Positions 1 through 8,420 of a stretch of DNA of 11,665 bases are shown here, one piece after another. This stretch comes from an uncultured Caulobacterales bacterium. GTDB taxonomy: Bacteria; Pseudomonadota; Alphaproteobacteria; Caulobacterales; Maricaulaceae. The position numbers and the translations under genes were made by a program. The DNA lies in NCBI GenBank assembly GCA_938007945.1, contig CALLME010000127.1, positions 1 to 11,665 of the forward strand, read 5' to 3'. The notes beneath the pieces are model-generated. The model made no database searches and was not told the origin of the DNA. It saw only the letters and a program-made list of their open reading frames with translations. Positions within the stretch are counted from its first letter, which is position 1. The number at the start of each line of letters is the position of its first letter.

Positions 1-273
1 GACCTTCCTCTGGGCGGGCGATCTTTGCTTGACGGATCACTTGAAGCGCGTTGGCGCTATAATGATAAAATCGGCGTTGTCGGCTTTGTCGATGCAGGCA
101 ATGTGTCCGATGCGCAATATCCAAGATTTGACAATTTGCGCGTCGGCGCCGGGGTGGGTGTGCGTTACAACACACCAGCAGGCCCTCTCAGACTGGACGT
201 GGCCATGCCGCTCAATCCGTCAGCCAGGGACGAGGACTTCCAACTTTATATCTCAATTGGTCAGGCATTTTGA
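1..273 (+). CDS. tamA: TamA C-terminal fragment (Omp85-family outer-membrane barrel), 5' truncated by window edge
   Basis: The reading frame is open from base 1 and codes for the last 90 residues of a protein whose start lies outside the window. What is visible is the end of an Omp85/BamA-type 16-strand barrel: the 'GRSLLDGSLEARWR' strand, then 'VGFVDAGNV', 'VGAGVGVRYNTPAGPLRLDVAMPL' split over two strands, and a final strand ending in a terminal Phe (GQAF). The 'GxGxRYxTPxGPLRxD' pattern and the C-terminal aromatic residue are typical of this superfamily and act as the barrel-insertion signal. TamA works with TamB in outer-membrane protein and lipid homeostasis. The tamB gene following with a one-base overlap is what makes TamA, and not BamA, the likely identity. 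BamA is usually followed by skp/ompH or lpxD. The POTRA domains are not in view. Confidence 0.88.
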   Translation, partial: DLPLGGRSLLDGSLEARWRYNDKIGVVGFVDAGNVSDAQYPRFDNLRVGAGVGVRYNTPAGPLRLDVAMPLNPSARDEDFQLYISIGQAF

Positions 274-3200
274 TGAGCACAACACCAACAAAATCCGCCC
301 CAAATTGGCCAAAGCGTGTCGGTTATTCTGTAATAACCTGTCTCCTTCTAGTTATCGTCATTTTATGCGTAGTACGGCTAGCGCTGAAATCCTCATGGGG
401 ATTGGGCATTGTCGAACGTCAAATAGAAGCCATGGCCCCCGCAGGCCAGCTCATAGGCATCACGGGCATGAAGGGTGATCTCCTAGGTTTATTTGAGATA
501 GAACAACTAACCGTCTCTGATGGTCAGGGCCAATGGATGCGCGCGCAGGACATACAGCTAGCATGGTCACCATGGGCGATGTTACGGCGGCGACTTGTCA
601 TTGACACAGTCAGTACGGAAGCAGTTGATGTCACTCGCAGGCCTGCAATCATAGCCACAGATGAACCCTTGCCGATTGAATTTCGGAGCTACGAATTGAA
701 AGCCTTCAATCTAGGCATATTAAATCTTTCGGAACAGATCGTGGGGCGAAAAGTATCCATCACAGCCGCAGGCGGCTTTAGTCACAGCGATGCTGGTGGC
801 AAGCTTGTTCTTGACGGCAGAACGCTGGATCAGGCCGTGACAGATCGTGCTGATATTAATATAAAATGGTCACCTGAATTCTTGCTGACGGGTAAGGCTG
901 ATATTATTGGTCCCGCAGGCGGGCTCATTCAGAATAGCTTAAATCTGAAATCAACTGAGGCCCTTGAGATTAATCTGAAATCGCAGGGTCAGATTGAGAA
1001 CATCACTACATCCCTTAATGCGCGCCTCGGGTCTAATGTGATTGCGACAAGCGAAATATTGAAACGGAGCGATAGTGCAGAAATCACGGCCGTCATTTCG
1101 CCGTCTACGCTGCCTGGATTGGAAGCTTCATCCGACTACCTTGGGGGCGAAGCAAAGGTAGAAGCAATTGTGCAAAACCTGAGTAAGTCGCCGACGGTCA
1201 GAGCCAAAATTACAGCGCCAAACCTCAATGGCAGTCTGACCGCTAACAAAACAGGTGAAGCGTTTGACATCTCAAATATCGACATGGTTATTCGCGACCC
1301 ACTTTCGCAAATAGACAATTCACCTGCGACCCTGCAATCTGTACGGATCACGGGCGCAGCGACATACGGTGAAGCGATCTCCTTTACGGGTCGAATACTG
1401 GCCAATGATATTCGCTATGACAGCTATGAAATGCGCACAATCTCTGGCCCAGCCACGCTTAACCTGGACTCCCCTCGCCTTTCCTTTTCGGTTGACTTAA
1501 CGGGAGAACTTGCGGGCCAAGAGGAATTAAAATCGACCTTCGGGGGTTCGCCTAAAATACGCGCAGACGGCCTTTATAATCTCAATACTCAAACAATCGA
1601 TCTCTCAAAACTTGATGCACGCCTAGCTGGATTGCTCGTTCAAGCCGCTGGTCGTCTCGACATGCAAAATACTGTGGCAGACCTGAAAGGCAGCTTTGAT
1701 ATTAAGAAAGGTGTTCTCGGAGGGCGTATTCCCGCAGATTTTGCAGGGCGTTTTACAACGGATACGCAGGGACAAAATATAGCCCTCAATATTGACAGCC
1801 GTGCTGAAAACTTTGACCCATTCCCTGCCCCAGCCAACGATATCATCGGAGATGCCGCAAAAATGACAGCGCGCGTCTTAATAGAGCCTGAGACGCGTAA
1901 TGTGCAATTCCCAAGATTTACTGTTGTCACTGCCAGCGCGACAGTTTCAGGCTCAGGTCGCTATAACTCTAACGGCGTATTAGGTGTTAAGGCTGACTAC
2001 AAAATAGGTACGTTTTCGGTTGGTACCACAAATGTATCTGACGTCAGCGGAGTATTCAATGCAGACGGTAAAATGGGTGCGCTATCATTTGGTCTAAGTG
2101 GTAACTCTACGAAAATTCAAACGCCACAGTTAGAACTTACAAATGCTGAATATACGGCGTCGGGCAAGCAACGCGGCGACGGAGTAGAAGCCGAAATCAA
2201 TATCAAGGCACTTAGACAAGGTGAGCCTGCGAACCTAAAGACAGACGTCACATATAACGGAAACCGTTGGTCCGCCTCTAACACCACGGGACGATTTGCT
2301 GGCTTAGATATTGCTGGTGACCTTTCGGGTGTCGGCGGAGATATCACGCTGCTCTCAGGGCAGTTTAATCTTACGGGTGACCCTTCTGTGTTTATACCTG
2401 CAGAAGCGGTTGATCTTAATCTGTCCTTGACTGAAGCGAATGCAAAAATTGAGGGTAAAATCACAGGACTTTCGTCTGGCCCGCTGACTGGCGCAGACAT
2501 AAACATCGAGGCCGCAGGTCCGCGAGAGGCTGTCGCATTTACAGTTTCAGTAAATGGCGACACAGAATTTGCAGACATAACTCGCGAGGTCGATCTTACG
2601 GCAACTGGAGGCGCTGATTTGCGGGCTCCGCTCGGTTCGCTCACCACGGATTTAAGCGGCCGTCTCGGTACGCATGAGATTAAGACATTGTCTCCTCTTT
2701 CGTTTTCGCAGACGCCTAACGGTTTAATAGGAGACGGTGAATTATCCTTCTTTGGCGGTTCCACCATTTTCAACTTGGCGACACAGCCGCAAACTTTACG
2801 TCTTAAAGGCACAGACTTAAAAGTTGCGCCCCTTATGACCTTTATAGGGCGCGCAGGGCTTGAAGGGTTGACTGGATTTGAGGCTGAATTCACAAAAAGT
2901 CCTACGGGGATAGAAGGCACAGCGACAGCAAGCCTGTCTAGCCTACGGCAGCCCGGCTCAGATGTTGAGCCCCTTGACGCGACGCTTAAGGCTGATCTTA
3001 TGTCAGAGATGCTAAATGTAGATATTCAAACGATGTCAGGCGAATTAACGGGCAATGCGACATTGGAAGGGCGCATTAATACCCTCACCTCGCCGCCCTT
3101 TATATCTTGGCCGCCTCAGACGCCTTTGCGGGGAGTCGCGAAAGCCAATGGCGACTTAGGTGCATTGGCAGAGTTGTTTTTGCCGCCAGAGACAGACATT

Positions 3201-4379
3201 GCAGGTGATCTTGCTCTTGATCTGAAATACAGCGTCCCTCTAGATGCACGTGGACTTAACGGTACACTCTCACTGACGGGCGGGTCGATGGAACAGGGCA
3301 CGATTGGTCTTAAGCTTGAGGATATGTCACTCGCGAGCGAATTTAAAGGCACTGCAATTTCTGTATCAAATTTCTCTGCGCAAGACACAAAAGGTGGGTC
3401 TATCAACGGCAGCGGACAGATGGATATTGGAGCTATTGATGGTAGCGCCGTTAAAATGTCCGCTAGAAAATTGCATATTTTTGACCGTCGCGAAGGCTTT
3501 GCCGTTCTGAGTGGTGAATTAGGTCTCACACACAATGGTGAGTTGCTCTCATTGGACGGTAATTTAATTGTCGATGAGGCGACTGTGAGCATTGATAAAT
3601 TTCCGCGTGCGGGGCGGCCAACGCTTGATGTGAATTTTTCCTCCGATGATCAGGAGGACGACAGCACCCCTCAGACGGCGACAAAGCTTAACTTAAAAAT
3701 ATCCTCACCTGGTCGAATCAAATTACGGGGTCGTGGCGTAGACGCCCTGATGGCGCTAGAGGCTAAGGTCGGTGGTGCTTTTAATGACCCCATCCTATCT
3801 GGCGAAGCGTCAATCACACGTGGACAGTTTGACTTCTTAGGTAAGAAGTTCGACCTGAAAGATAGTCAGGTGATTTTTAGCGATGAGATAATGGACTCTC
3901 GACTTTATGTTGCGGCTATACGCGAGACCGCCGATTTGACAGCAACTGTCAGAGTTACAGGTATATTAAGCCGCCCTGAAATATCTTTGGAAACGACGCC
4001 TGAGCTTCCCGAGGACGAGATTATTTCGCGCATCCTATTTGGGCGCTCTGCCTCGCAGCTCACGACCATAGAAACGGCACGCCTTGCAGCCGCATTAGCG
4101 CAGCTTTCAGGAGGTGGGGGATTTGATTTGATGGGCGGGCTAGAAGACGCGCTCGGCTTGGACACGCTGGACTTTGGACAGACCGAAACAGGGCAGACAC
4201 AGTTGACAACGGGTAAATATCTCTCAGATAATGTTTATGTTGAAGTCCGTGGTGCAGCGGAAGGGACACCAGGTATTGCGGTCGAATGGACCCCGCGAAA
4301 AAACATTTCAATTGCAGCTGAAACGGCGCCGGGCGAGACACAACGCCTCTCCGTCCAGTGGCAAAAAGATTTTGATTGA
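273..4379 (+). CDS. tamB: TamB, inner-membrane-anchored translocation and assembly module protein
   Basis: A very large protein of 1368 residues, slightly longer than E. coli TamB (about 1259). Residues 16-38 form one hydrophobic signal anchor (VITCLLLVIVILCVV core) preceded by a basic segment. The rest is periplasmic, rich in short alternating hydrophobic beta strands with many Gly, Asp, Asn and Thr and almost no Cys, as expected for the long hydrophobic groove of AsmA/TamB-like bridge proteins. The last roughly 330 residues carry the conserved TamB (DUF490) domain, including 'GQFDFLGKKFDL', 'PELPEDEIISRILFGRS' and a Gly-rich 'LSGGGGFDLMGGLEDALG' segment, and end in an aromatic/acidic C-terminus (WQKDFD). 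The ATG at 273 overlaps the tamA stop as TGATG, with AGG seven bases upstream, which implies translational coupling. A TTG one codon earlier is possible but less likely. The gene converges on phaD with a 45-base gap, where I see no convincing terminator. Confidence 0.95.
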   Translation: MSTTPTKSAPNWPKRVGYSVITCLLLVIVILCVVRLALKSSWGLGIVERQIEAMAPAGQLIGITGMKGDLLGLFEIEQLTVSDGQGQWMRAQDIQLAWSPWAMLRRRLVIDTVSTEAVDVTRRPAIIATDEPLPIEFRSYELKAFNLGILNLSEQIVGRKVSITAAGGFSHSDAGGKLVLDGRTLDQAVTDRADINIKWSPEFLLTGKADIIGPAGGLIQNSLNLKSTEALEINLKSQGQIENITTSLNARLGSNVIATSEILKRSDSAEITAVISPSTLPGLEASSDYLGGEAKVEAIVQNLSKSPTVRAKITAPNLNGSLTANKTGEAFDISNIDMVIRDPLSQIDNSPATLQSVRITGAATYGEAISFTGRILANDIRYDSYEMRTISGPATLNLDSPRLSFSVDLTGELAGQEELKSTFGGSPKIRADGLYNLNTQTIDLSKLDARLAGLLVQAAGRLDMQNTVADLKGSFDIKKGVLGGRIPADFAGRFTTDTQGQNIALNIDSRAENFDPFPAPANDIIGDAAKMTARVLIEPETRNVQFPRFTVVTASATVSGSGRYNSNGVLGVKADYKIGTFSVGTTNVSDVSGVFNADGKMGALSFGLSGNSTKIQTPQLELTNAEYTASGKQRGDGVEAEINIKALRQGEPANLKTDVTYNGNRWSASNTTGRFAGLDIAGDLSGVGGDITLLSGQFNLTGDPSVFIPAEAVDLNLSLTEANAKIEGKITGLSSGPLTGADINIEAAGPREAVAFTVSVNGDTEFADITREVDLTATGGADLRAPLGSLTTDLSGRLGTHEIKTLSPLSFSQTPNGLIGDGELSFFGGSTIFNLATQPQTLRLKGTDLKVAPLMTFIGRAGLEGLTGFEAEFTKSPTGIEGTATASLSSLRQPGSDVEPLDATLKADLMSEMLNVDIQTMSGELTGNATLEGRINTLTSPPFISWPPQTPLRGVAKANGDLGALAELFLPPETDIAGDLALDLKYSVPLDARGLNGTLSLTGGSMEQGTIGLKLEDMSLASEFKGTAISVSNFSAQDTKGGSINGSGQMDIGAIDGSAVKMSARKLHIFDRREGFAVLSGELGLTHNGELLSLDGNLIVDEATVSIDKFPRAGRPTLDVNFSSDDQEDDSTPQTATKLNLKISSPGRIKLRGRGVDALMALEAKVGGAFNDPILSGEASITRGQFDFLGKKFDLKDSQVIFSDEIMDSRLYVAAIRETADLTATVRVTGILSRPEISLETTPELPEDEIISRILFGRSASQLTTIETARLAAALAQLSGGGGFDLMGGLEDALGLDTLDFGQTETGQTQLTTGKYLSDNVYVEVRGAAEGTPGIAVEWTPRKNISIAAETAPGETQRLSVQWQKDFD

Positions 4380-4424
4380 AGGTCAAGTAACGGTCCAAAC
4401 TAATCCTAATGGTTCCTTTTACGC

Positions 4425-5060
4425 TTACCTTCCTGACACGAACTCTTTGAGGAGTTCGCTATAGCCTTCACCATGTGTCCAATAGGGCGTAATTTGCACC
4501 AAGGTTGCAAATACCCCTGCATCGATTAAAGATTTAGGTGCAGCTTCTCCAAAACGAAGGTCGTGATATTGAAGCCAAAATGTAAAATGCTGAGCAATGC
4601 GGGTAGACAGGGCGGCTTTTTCCCCTTCTCCGAACTGGATATGACCTCCCTCTTCTAGAGCGGATAAGAGCGAAAGAGCCGTTTCTTCTTTAAGAGCGAG
4701 AATTCGAGAGAATTTGTTTCTTAACACGGGATTTCTGTCAATGATATCAGACTGGTTTTTATAGAAGAAACGGAAATCAAAAATCTCTTCAAATATGATA
4801 TAGAGGTAAACCCAATTGTCTTCTACCGCGAGCGGCTTTTGTATCGGCGAACCGAGAACTTGCCTGATCTCTTCTTCAAAATCAGCAAATAGCTCGACAA
4901 TGATTTCGTCTTTGCCCTTGTAATGGTAATATAAATTGCCCGGGCTAATGCCCATAACCGCTGCTATATCAACCGAACTCACTTGGCTTTCGCCCTCATT
5001 GTTAAAGAGCCCAAGCGCAGTCCGCAGAATTTTTTCCTTGGTCTTACTGCGTCCCGTCAC
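4425..5060 (-). CDS. phaD: TetR-family transcriptional regulator, PhaD-like
   Basis: A 211-residue TetR-type protein. Residues 6-55 form the DNA-binding domain (KEKILRTALGLFNNEGE, then 'SSVDIAAVMGISPGNLYYHY'), and 'SPGNLYYHYKGKDEI' is the recognition-helix region. This stretch closely resembles the Pseudomonas PhaD sequence as I recall it. The remainder is an all-helical ligand-binding domain with aromatic residues around 'WVYLYIIFEEIFDFRFFYKNQ', like the 'bacterial transcriptional repressor' C-terminal family. In Pseudomonas, PhaD controls the pha genes and is thought to respond to a metabolite derived from fatty-acid or PHA turnover. The start is GTG at 5060, four bases after the phasin stop. 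No other start codon occurs before an in-frame stop upstream, and no good ribosome site is visible, so translation is probably coupled to the phasin. It is the last gene of the cluster. The target operator is not proven. The PhaD name rests on domain similarity plus context. Confidence 0.85.
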   Translation of the reverse strand: MTGRSKTKEKILRTALGLFNNEGESQVSSVDIAAVMGISPGNLYYHYKGKDEIIVELFADFEEEIRQVLGSPIQKPLAVEDNWVYLYIIFEEIFDFRFFYKNQSDIIDRNPVLRNKFSRILALKEETALSLLSALEEGGHIQFGEGEKAALSTRIAQHFTFWLQYHDLRFGEAAPKSLIDAGVFATLVQITPYWTHGEGYSELLKEFVSGR

Positions 5061-5064
5061 GGCG

Positions 5065-5583
5065 TCATGTAGACTTTTTAGTTGATGGTTTTTTTACGGA
5101 AGCCGTTTTTGACGCGGCTTTTGTTCGCTGTGTCGTGGCTTTCTTGGGCGGTTTTTTAGCGGCCTTTTTCGGGGCGTCCAATTTATCAAGTCGCGCTGTC
5201 AAAGCCGTAATCTTGGCTTCAATCTCATCAAGACGTTTAGCTGTAGACTTTCCCTCACTAGCTTCCACGTCACGACGTCCACTCGCCATAGAGAGCCGCT
5301 CGCGCATGCGTTTTATACGTTCATCAATATCAAGTGACGGGACTTCGATGTCACTAACTTTAGTCTTTTCTAGAATTTCACGGCCTTTATATTCGGCCAT
5401 TTTTTCAATCATCTCACCCTTTTGGACGAGGTCGTCGAAGACTTCACTACTTTTGCCCGTAACTTCTTTCAAGGCACCTTGAGCTTCCGTGAAGGCTCGC
5501 CCGTAAAGGCCAATACCCGCGAGCCAGATGCGGCGGGCAGCTTCTGTACCACTACGTTTTTTCTTATCACTCTCGTCACTCAT
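5065..5583 (-). CDS. phaF: Phasin (PHA granule-associated protein) with lysine/alanine-rich tail, PhaF-like
   Basis: A 172-residue protein with three parts. Residues 14-60 are the PhaI/PhaF-type phasin core ('RRIWLAGIGLYGRAF', 'SSEVFDDLVQKGEMIE'), an amphipathic helix that lies on the surface of PHA granules. Residues about 115-136 form a short coiled coil (LDEIEAKITALTARLDKL), typical of the oligomerisation zipper in these phasins. Residues about 137-172 are almost only Lys, Ala, Pro, Thr and Ser, with 'KKAAKKPPKKA'-type runs resembling histone H1. In Pseudomonas PhaF, such a tail binds DNA non-specifically and helps share granules between daughter cells. The same role here is inference. The gene lies 22 bases after phaZ and 4 bases before phaD, so it belongs to the same transcript. 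Its Shine-Dalgarno match is weak. It is paralogous to the smaller phasin upstream of phaC. Confidence 0.88.
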   Translation of the reverse strand: MSDESDKKKRSGTEAARRIWLAGIGLYGRAFTEAQGALKEVTGKSSEVFDDLVQKGEMIEKMAEYKGREILEKTKVSDIEVPSLDIDERIKRMRERLSMASGRRDVEASEGKSTAKRLDEIEAKITALTARLDKLDAPKKAAKKPPKKATTQRTKAASKTASVKKPSTKKST

Positions 5584-5605
5584 AAGGCGGTCTCAAGTTC
5601 AGGGT

Positions 5606-6529
5606 TTAGCTAGCGGCCATATTAAACTCACCCTTGTGATTAAAGCTCTCCATCACAGACGGCAGAATAACAGGGTCAACATGCGGCATGGCCACTTCAG
5701 GTTCGCCAAAGAAGTTACGGATAATCTCAATAGTTTCGTCACGACGGGTAATCATAAACAAATGCCCCGCGCCTTTAATGATTTTCAAGCGGCCATGCGG
5801 CAGAAAATACTTTAAAATACTGCCATTAATGACAGGCACAATGTGATCATTGTCCCCCATAATGACAAGCGTCTTAGCTTTAATACGACGAATAAACGGG
5901 AGGCTCGACCAGCCAACCATTGCGCTGAGCTGATAGAGATATCCTTTCACACTCGGCGGCACCATATTAATGGCAAACTCATCTGCGCCTTCTGTAGCGT
6001 CACCGTAAAGCGTCTCAAAATTCTTTTTAAGGAAATCACGGTCAATGTAACGCCGCGGCGACATCATTTTTGATAATGCCTTCGGGTTGCCAGGCACCAT
6101 GGTCACGCCCGTAGTCGTTGCGCAAAGCACAAGGTTGCGTGTCATTTTCTTATTCTGCCATGCAAATTGCTGTGCAGGACCCCCGCCCCATGACACACCG
6201 AGAACATCGACCTTATCATAGCCATTTTCAATCAGGATTTGCTTTGCGGCGCGTGCAACCCACCATGGGCGGTAAGGCATAACGGGGTCTGGCGAGCCAC
6301 CCACACCTGGCATATCAAAAGTGATAATATCGCGGCCTGTGAATGTGTCGGCAAAAACTTGAGCAATCTCTAGGTTCGCGCCGATGCCATTAAAAAACAA
6401 CAGGGGCGTGCGCTTGCCAAAGCCCTTATCTGTACCTGACCAAATAGCCGTCCTAAGTTTTTGATTGCCCACTTTTGAGAAAAAAATACGCGGGAGATTG
6501 GGGCTAAAGTTTGTCATTTTGTCTTTCAC
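5606..6529 (-). CDS. phaZ: Intracellular poly(3-hydroxyalkanoate) depolymerase, alpha/beta hydrolase
   Basis: An alpha/beta-hydrolase of 307 residues. From N to C: 'LLFFNGIGANLEI' (oxyanion-hole strand region), 'FDMPGVGGSPDP', the nucleophile elbow 'GVSWGGGPAQQFA' with Ser113, the lid-region signature 'VPGNPKALSKMMSPRRY', Asp228 in 'GDNDHIVP' and His256 in 'GAGHLFMIT'. These segments match the medium-chain-length PHA depolymerase PhaZ of Pseudomonas (catalytic Ser102, Asp221, His248), not the short-chain PhaZ1 of Cupriavidus. The enzyme releases hydroxyacids from granules inside the cell. I chose GTG at 6529 because AAGGAAG lies just upstream (AGGA with a 5-base gap). An ATG at 6517 fits the family N-terminus equally well but has only a weak ribosome site. 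A GTG at 6580 would add 17 residues with no family match. phaC lies upstream with a 123-base gap containing no clear hairpin. Confidence 0.93.
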   Translation of the reverse strand: MKDKMTNFSPNLPRIFFSKVGNQKLRTAIWSGTDKGFGKRTPLLFFNGIGANLEIAQVFADTFTGRDIITFDMPGVGGSPDPVMPYRPWWVARAAKQILIENGYDKVDVLGVSWGGGPAQQFAWQNKKMTRNLVLCATTTGVTMVPGNPKALSKMMSPRRYIDRDFLKKNFETLYGDATEGADEFAINMVPPSVKGYLYQLSAMVGWSSLPFIRRIKAKTLVIMGDNDHIVPVINGSILKYFLPHGRLKIIKGAGHLFMITRRDETIEIIRNFFGEPEVAMPHVDPVILPSVMESFNHKGEFNMAAS

Positions 6530-6532
6530 GTG

Positions 6533-6539
6533 CTTCCTT
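6533..6539 (-). promoter_or_regulatory. Ribosome binding site deciding the phaZ start
   Basis: On the minus strand the bases read AAGGAAG, followed by CAC and GTG. The AGGA core sits five bases before the GTG at 6529, a good distance, but 17 bases before the ATG at 6517, which is too far. This favours the GTG start, although the two options differ by only four residues. Confidence 0.5.
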
Positions 6540-6652
6540 GCAGACGCACAATATCGGATATTCCCATTTTGTATTATCACAGGGCCCCATTCCTGTGTTG
6601 TTCGTCAGCAGTTGCGACTCAGTTCTCAAACTTTGCTGCCGTTCTCTTTACA

Positions 6653-8332
6653 TTAAGTAAAGACGTATTCACCAGGTGCTTGCGCAGTCGGTGGATAGGC
6701 TTTTGTTCCAAGTGATTTCGGAGCGTTTTTCATTTCGCCAGAACGCTCTGATAACCACTCATTCCAACGCAGCCACCATGAGGCTTCAGTAGACTTTGCC
6801 TTCGCTACCCACTCGTCTGGATCGTCAACAAGTTTTGGATTAGTAAAATATTGCGCTTTCGGATTCCCAGGAGGGTTCAGTAGCGACTGTAAATGCCCAG
6901 AGTTAGAGAGAATAAATTCAACTTCGCCGCCAAATAGTGCTGCATTTCGGTAGCAGGCTTTCCACGGCGTGATGTGATCCGTCACACCAGCAACCATCAA
7001 ACAGTCTTGTGTAACAGCTTCCAAACCGACAGGGTGGCCCATAAATTCAACATAGCTATCTTTGCGGAACCGCTTGTCGGTATAGATATCGAGATAATCC
7101 GAATGAAGCTGCGCAGGCAGGTTGGTCGTATCGTTATTCCAATAAAGAACGTCAAATGGTGGCGGGCTTTCGCCGAGCAGATAGTTATTAACGACGTAAT
7201 TCCAGATCAAATCATTGGGTCGCATCCAAGCAAAGGCACGGGCGAGCTGCTCGCCTTCCAAAATGCCTTTTTTGCGGCTTTGCCGTCTCGCCGCCTCAAT
7301 CGCCGCATCCGTCACAAACAGGCCAACGTCACTATCCGTTTTCTTCGCGTCCAAGACAGACACCATCATCGTGAAGCAGTTTACGCGGTTATCACCACGC
7401 GCAGCGAGCTCTGAGAGAAGCAAGGCCATCGTGATTCCGCCAGAGCACGCTCCTGTAATATTGATCCGCGGACTTTTCGAGATAGACTTAATCGCGTCAG
7501 TCCCGTCAATGAGCGCTTGAACATAGTTCTCAAGTCCCCAATGGGCATGCTGGCGCGTCGGATTTCGCCATGACACAGCGAACACCTGATATCCGCATTT
7601 AGTGAGGAAACGCACAATCGACTTATCTGGGGATAAATCATTCGCGTAGAATTTATTGATTTGCGGCGGTATAATCATAATCGGAAATTTATAGACTTGG
7701 TCTGTCTGCGGCGCGTATTGTATGATTTCCAGCATCTCGGATTTATAAACAACTGCGCCCTTTGAGGTGGCGAGGTTTTCGCCCACTTTAAATGGACGTC
7801 CATCGACTTGGCTTGGCATACCGCCATTATTACGCAAATCGTCATAGGCGTTTTTTATGCCTTGGACGAGTGATTTACCGCCCGTTTCATAAATCCGTTT
7901 CATAGCAGCAGGGTTGCCTAGAAGCGTATTCGTCGGCGCAAGCGTGTCGGCAATGAGGTCCGTCACAAATTGCGCGCGTGCTTGGTCAGCGGGGTGCATG
8001 CCTGAATCCGCTATCCAACCGTTAAGCTCTTTACGCATAGCGAGCCAGCTTTGTAGCCCGCGCTTATAAATTGGGTTTTTGGCCCAGGTCTCATCTTTAA
8101 AGCGTCTGTCACGGCGGTCAGGGGTCAGTTCAGAGCTCCCTTTAGCGATTTCGAGCAACTCACCCGCATAATTCTTGAGGTGTTTAGCAAATGGACGGGG
8201 TTGCTTAGCCGCATAACCCGCTAATAATCCAAGAGATTTGACGACTTCAGAACGTCGGAATCCTACGATTGAGTTTACAGCGGTTGTTGTTTCTGCGGCG
8301 CGTGTGCCAACATCTTCTGGTTTTAGAGCCAT
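6653..8332 (-). CDS. phaC: Poly(3-hydroxyalkanoate) synthase, class II (medium-chain-length) type
   Basis: PhaC polymerises (R)-3-hydroxyacyl-CoA at the granule surface. It has an N-terminal PhaC domain (roughly residues 60-230, with 'NPIYKRGLQSWLAMRKEL', 'NGGMPSQVD', 'PPQINKFYANDLSPDKS') and an alpha/beta-hydrolase catalytic domain. The lipase-like box is GACSGG with nucleophile Cys296. Asp452 and His453 lie in 'DHITPW' and His480 in 'SNSGHLQSLLNPPGNP', with Trp398 in 'YWNNDTT'. Numbering is from the ATG at 8332, which gives 559 residues. Length and residue numbers then equal those I recall for P. aeruginosa PhaC1 (559; C296, W398, D452, H453, H480). The C-terminus 'WLSERSG..APKSLG.KAYP...APGEYV' is also class II-like. 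An ATG at 8344 would add four residues, but its GAGG lies only one base away, whereas GGTGA precedes 8332 by four bases. No phaE or phaR subunit is present. No PHA precursor gene (phaA, phaB, phaJ or phaG) is seen nearby. Confidence 0.96.
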   Translation of the reverse strand: MALKPEDVGTRAAETTTAVNSIVGFRRSEVVKSLGLLAGYAAKQPRPFAKHLKNYAGELLEIAKGSSELTPDRRDRRFKDETWAKNPIYKRGLQSWLAMRKELNGWIADSGMHPADQARAQFVTDLIADTLAPTNTLLGNPAAMKRIYETGGKSLVQGIKNAYDDLRNNGGMPSQVDGRPFKVGENLATSKGAVVYKSEMLEIIQYAPQTDQVYKFPIMIIPPQINKFYANDLSPDKSIVRFLTKCGYQVFAVSWRNPTRQHAHWGLENYVQALIDGTDAIKSISKSPRINITGACSGGITMALLLSELAARGDNRVNCFTMMVSVLDAKKTDSDVGLFVTDAAIEAARRQSRKKGILEGEQLARAFAWMRPNDLIWNYVVNNYLLGESPPPFDVLYWNNDTTNLPAQLHSDYLDIYTDKRFRKDSYVEFMGHPVGLEAVTQDCLMVAGVTDHITPWKACYRNAALFGGEVEFILSNSGHLQSLLNPPGNPKAQYFTNPKLVDDPDEWVAKAKSTEASWWLRWNEWLSERSGEMKNAPKSLGTKAYPPTAQAPGEYVFT

Positions 8333-8361
8333 TTTTTCACCCATCCCTCGTTGTTTTCAAC

Positions 8362-8390
8362 AGTAAACGAGAAAAGCGCCGCGCTTGCAA
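8362..8390 (-). promoter_or_regulatory. Possible phaC promoter with palindromic operator over the -35
   Basis: On the minus strand TTGCAA (8390-8385) and TTTACT (8367-8362) are separated by 17 bases, each matching 4 of 6 sigma-70 consensus positions. The -35 lies inside a perfect 10-base palindrome, GCTTGCAAGC (8383-8392), a plausible operator for a dimeric repressor such as PhaD. This would give a leader of roughly 25-30 bases before phaC. Its position downstream of the phasin terminator makes a separate phaC promoter reasonable. It is a visual match only. Confidence 0.35.
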
Positions 8391-8420
8391 GCTCTCGCGC
8401 GCAAGAGGCGAATTTATCGT

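Noticed and set aside
29..478. Alternative plus-strand frame across the tamA/tamB junction
   Set aside because: Out of frame with both clear protein families. Its translation shows no domain and ends inside tamB.
2117..2920. Long minus-strand open frame (267 codons) inside tamB
   Set aside because: It lies antisense to a continuous, family-consistent TamB reading frame, its translation is Ser/Pro/Val-rich without any recognisable domain, and it has no ribosome site of note. It is a shadow frame, as are the other antisense frames in tamB.
4440..4457. Hairpin GAACTC-N6-GAGTTC near the tamB/phaD convergence
   Set aside because: It lies inside the phaD coding end and has no T tract on either side, so I do not call it a terminator for either gene.
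6974..7520. Plus-strand open frames opposite phaC
   Set aside because: They run antisense to the highly conserved catalytic domain of PhaC, which explains the absence of stops. Their translations show no domain.
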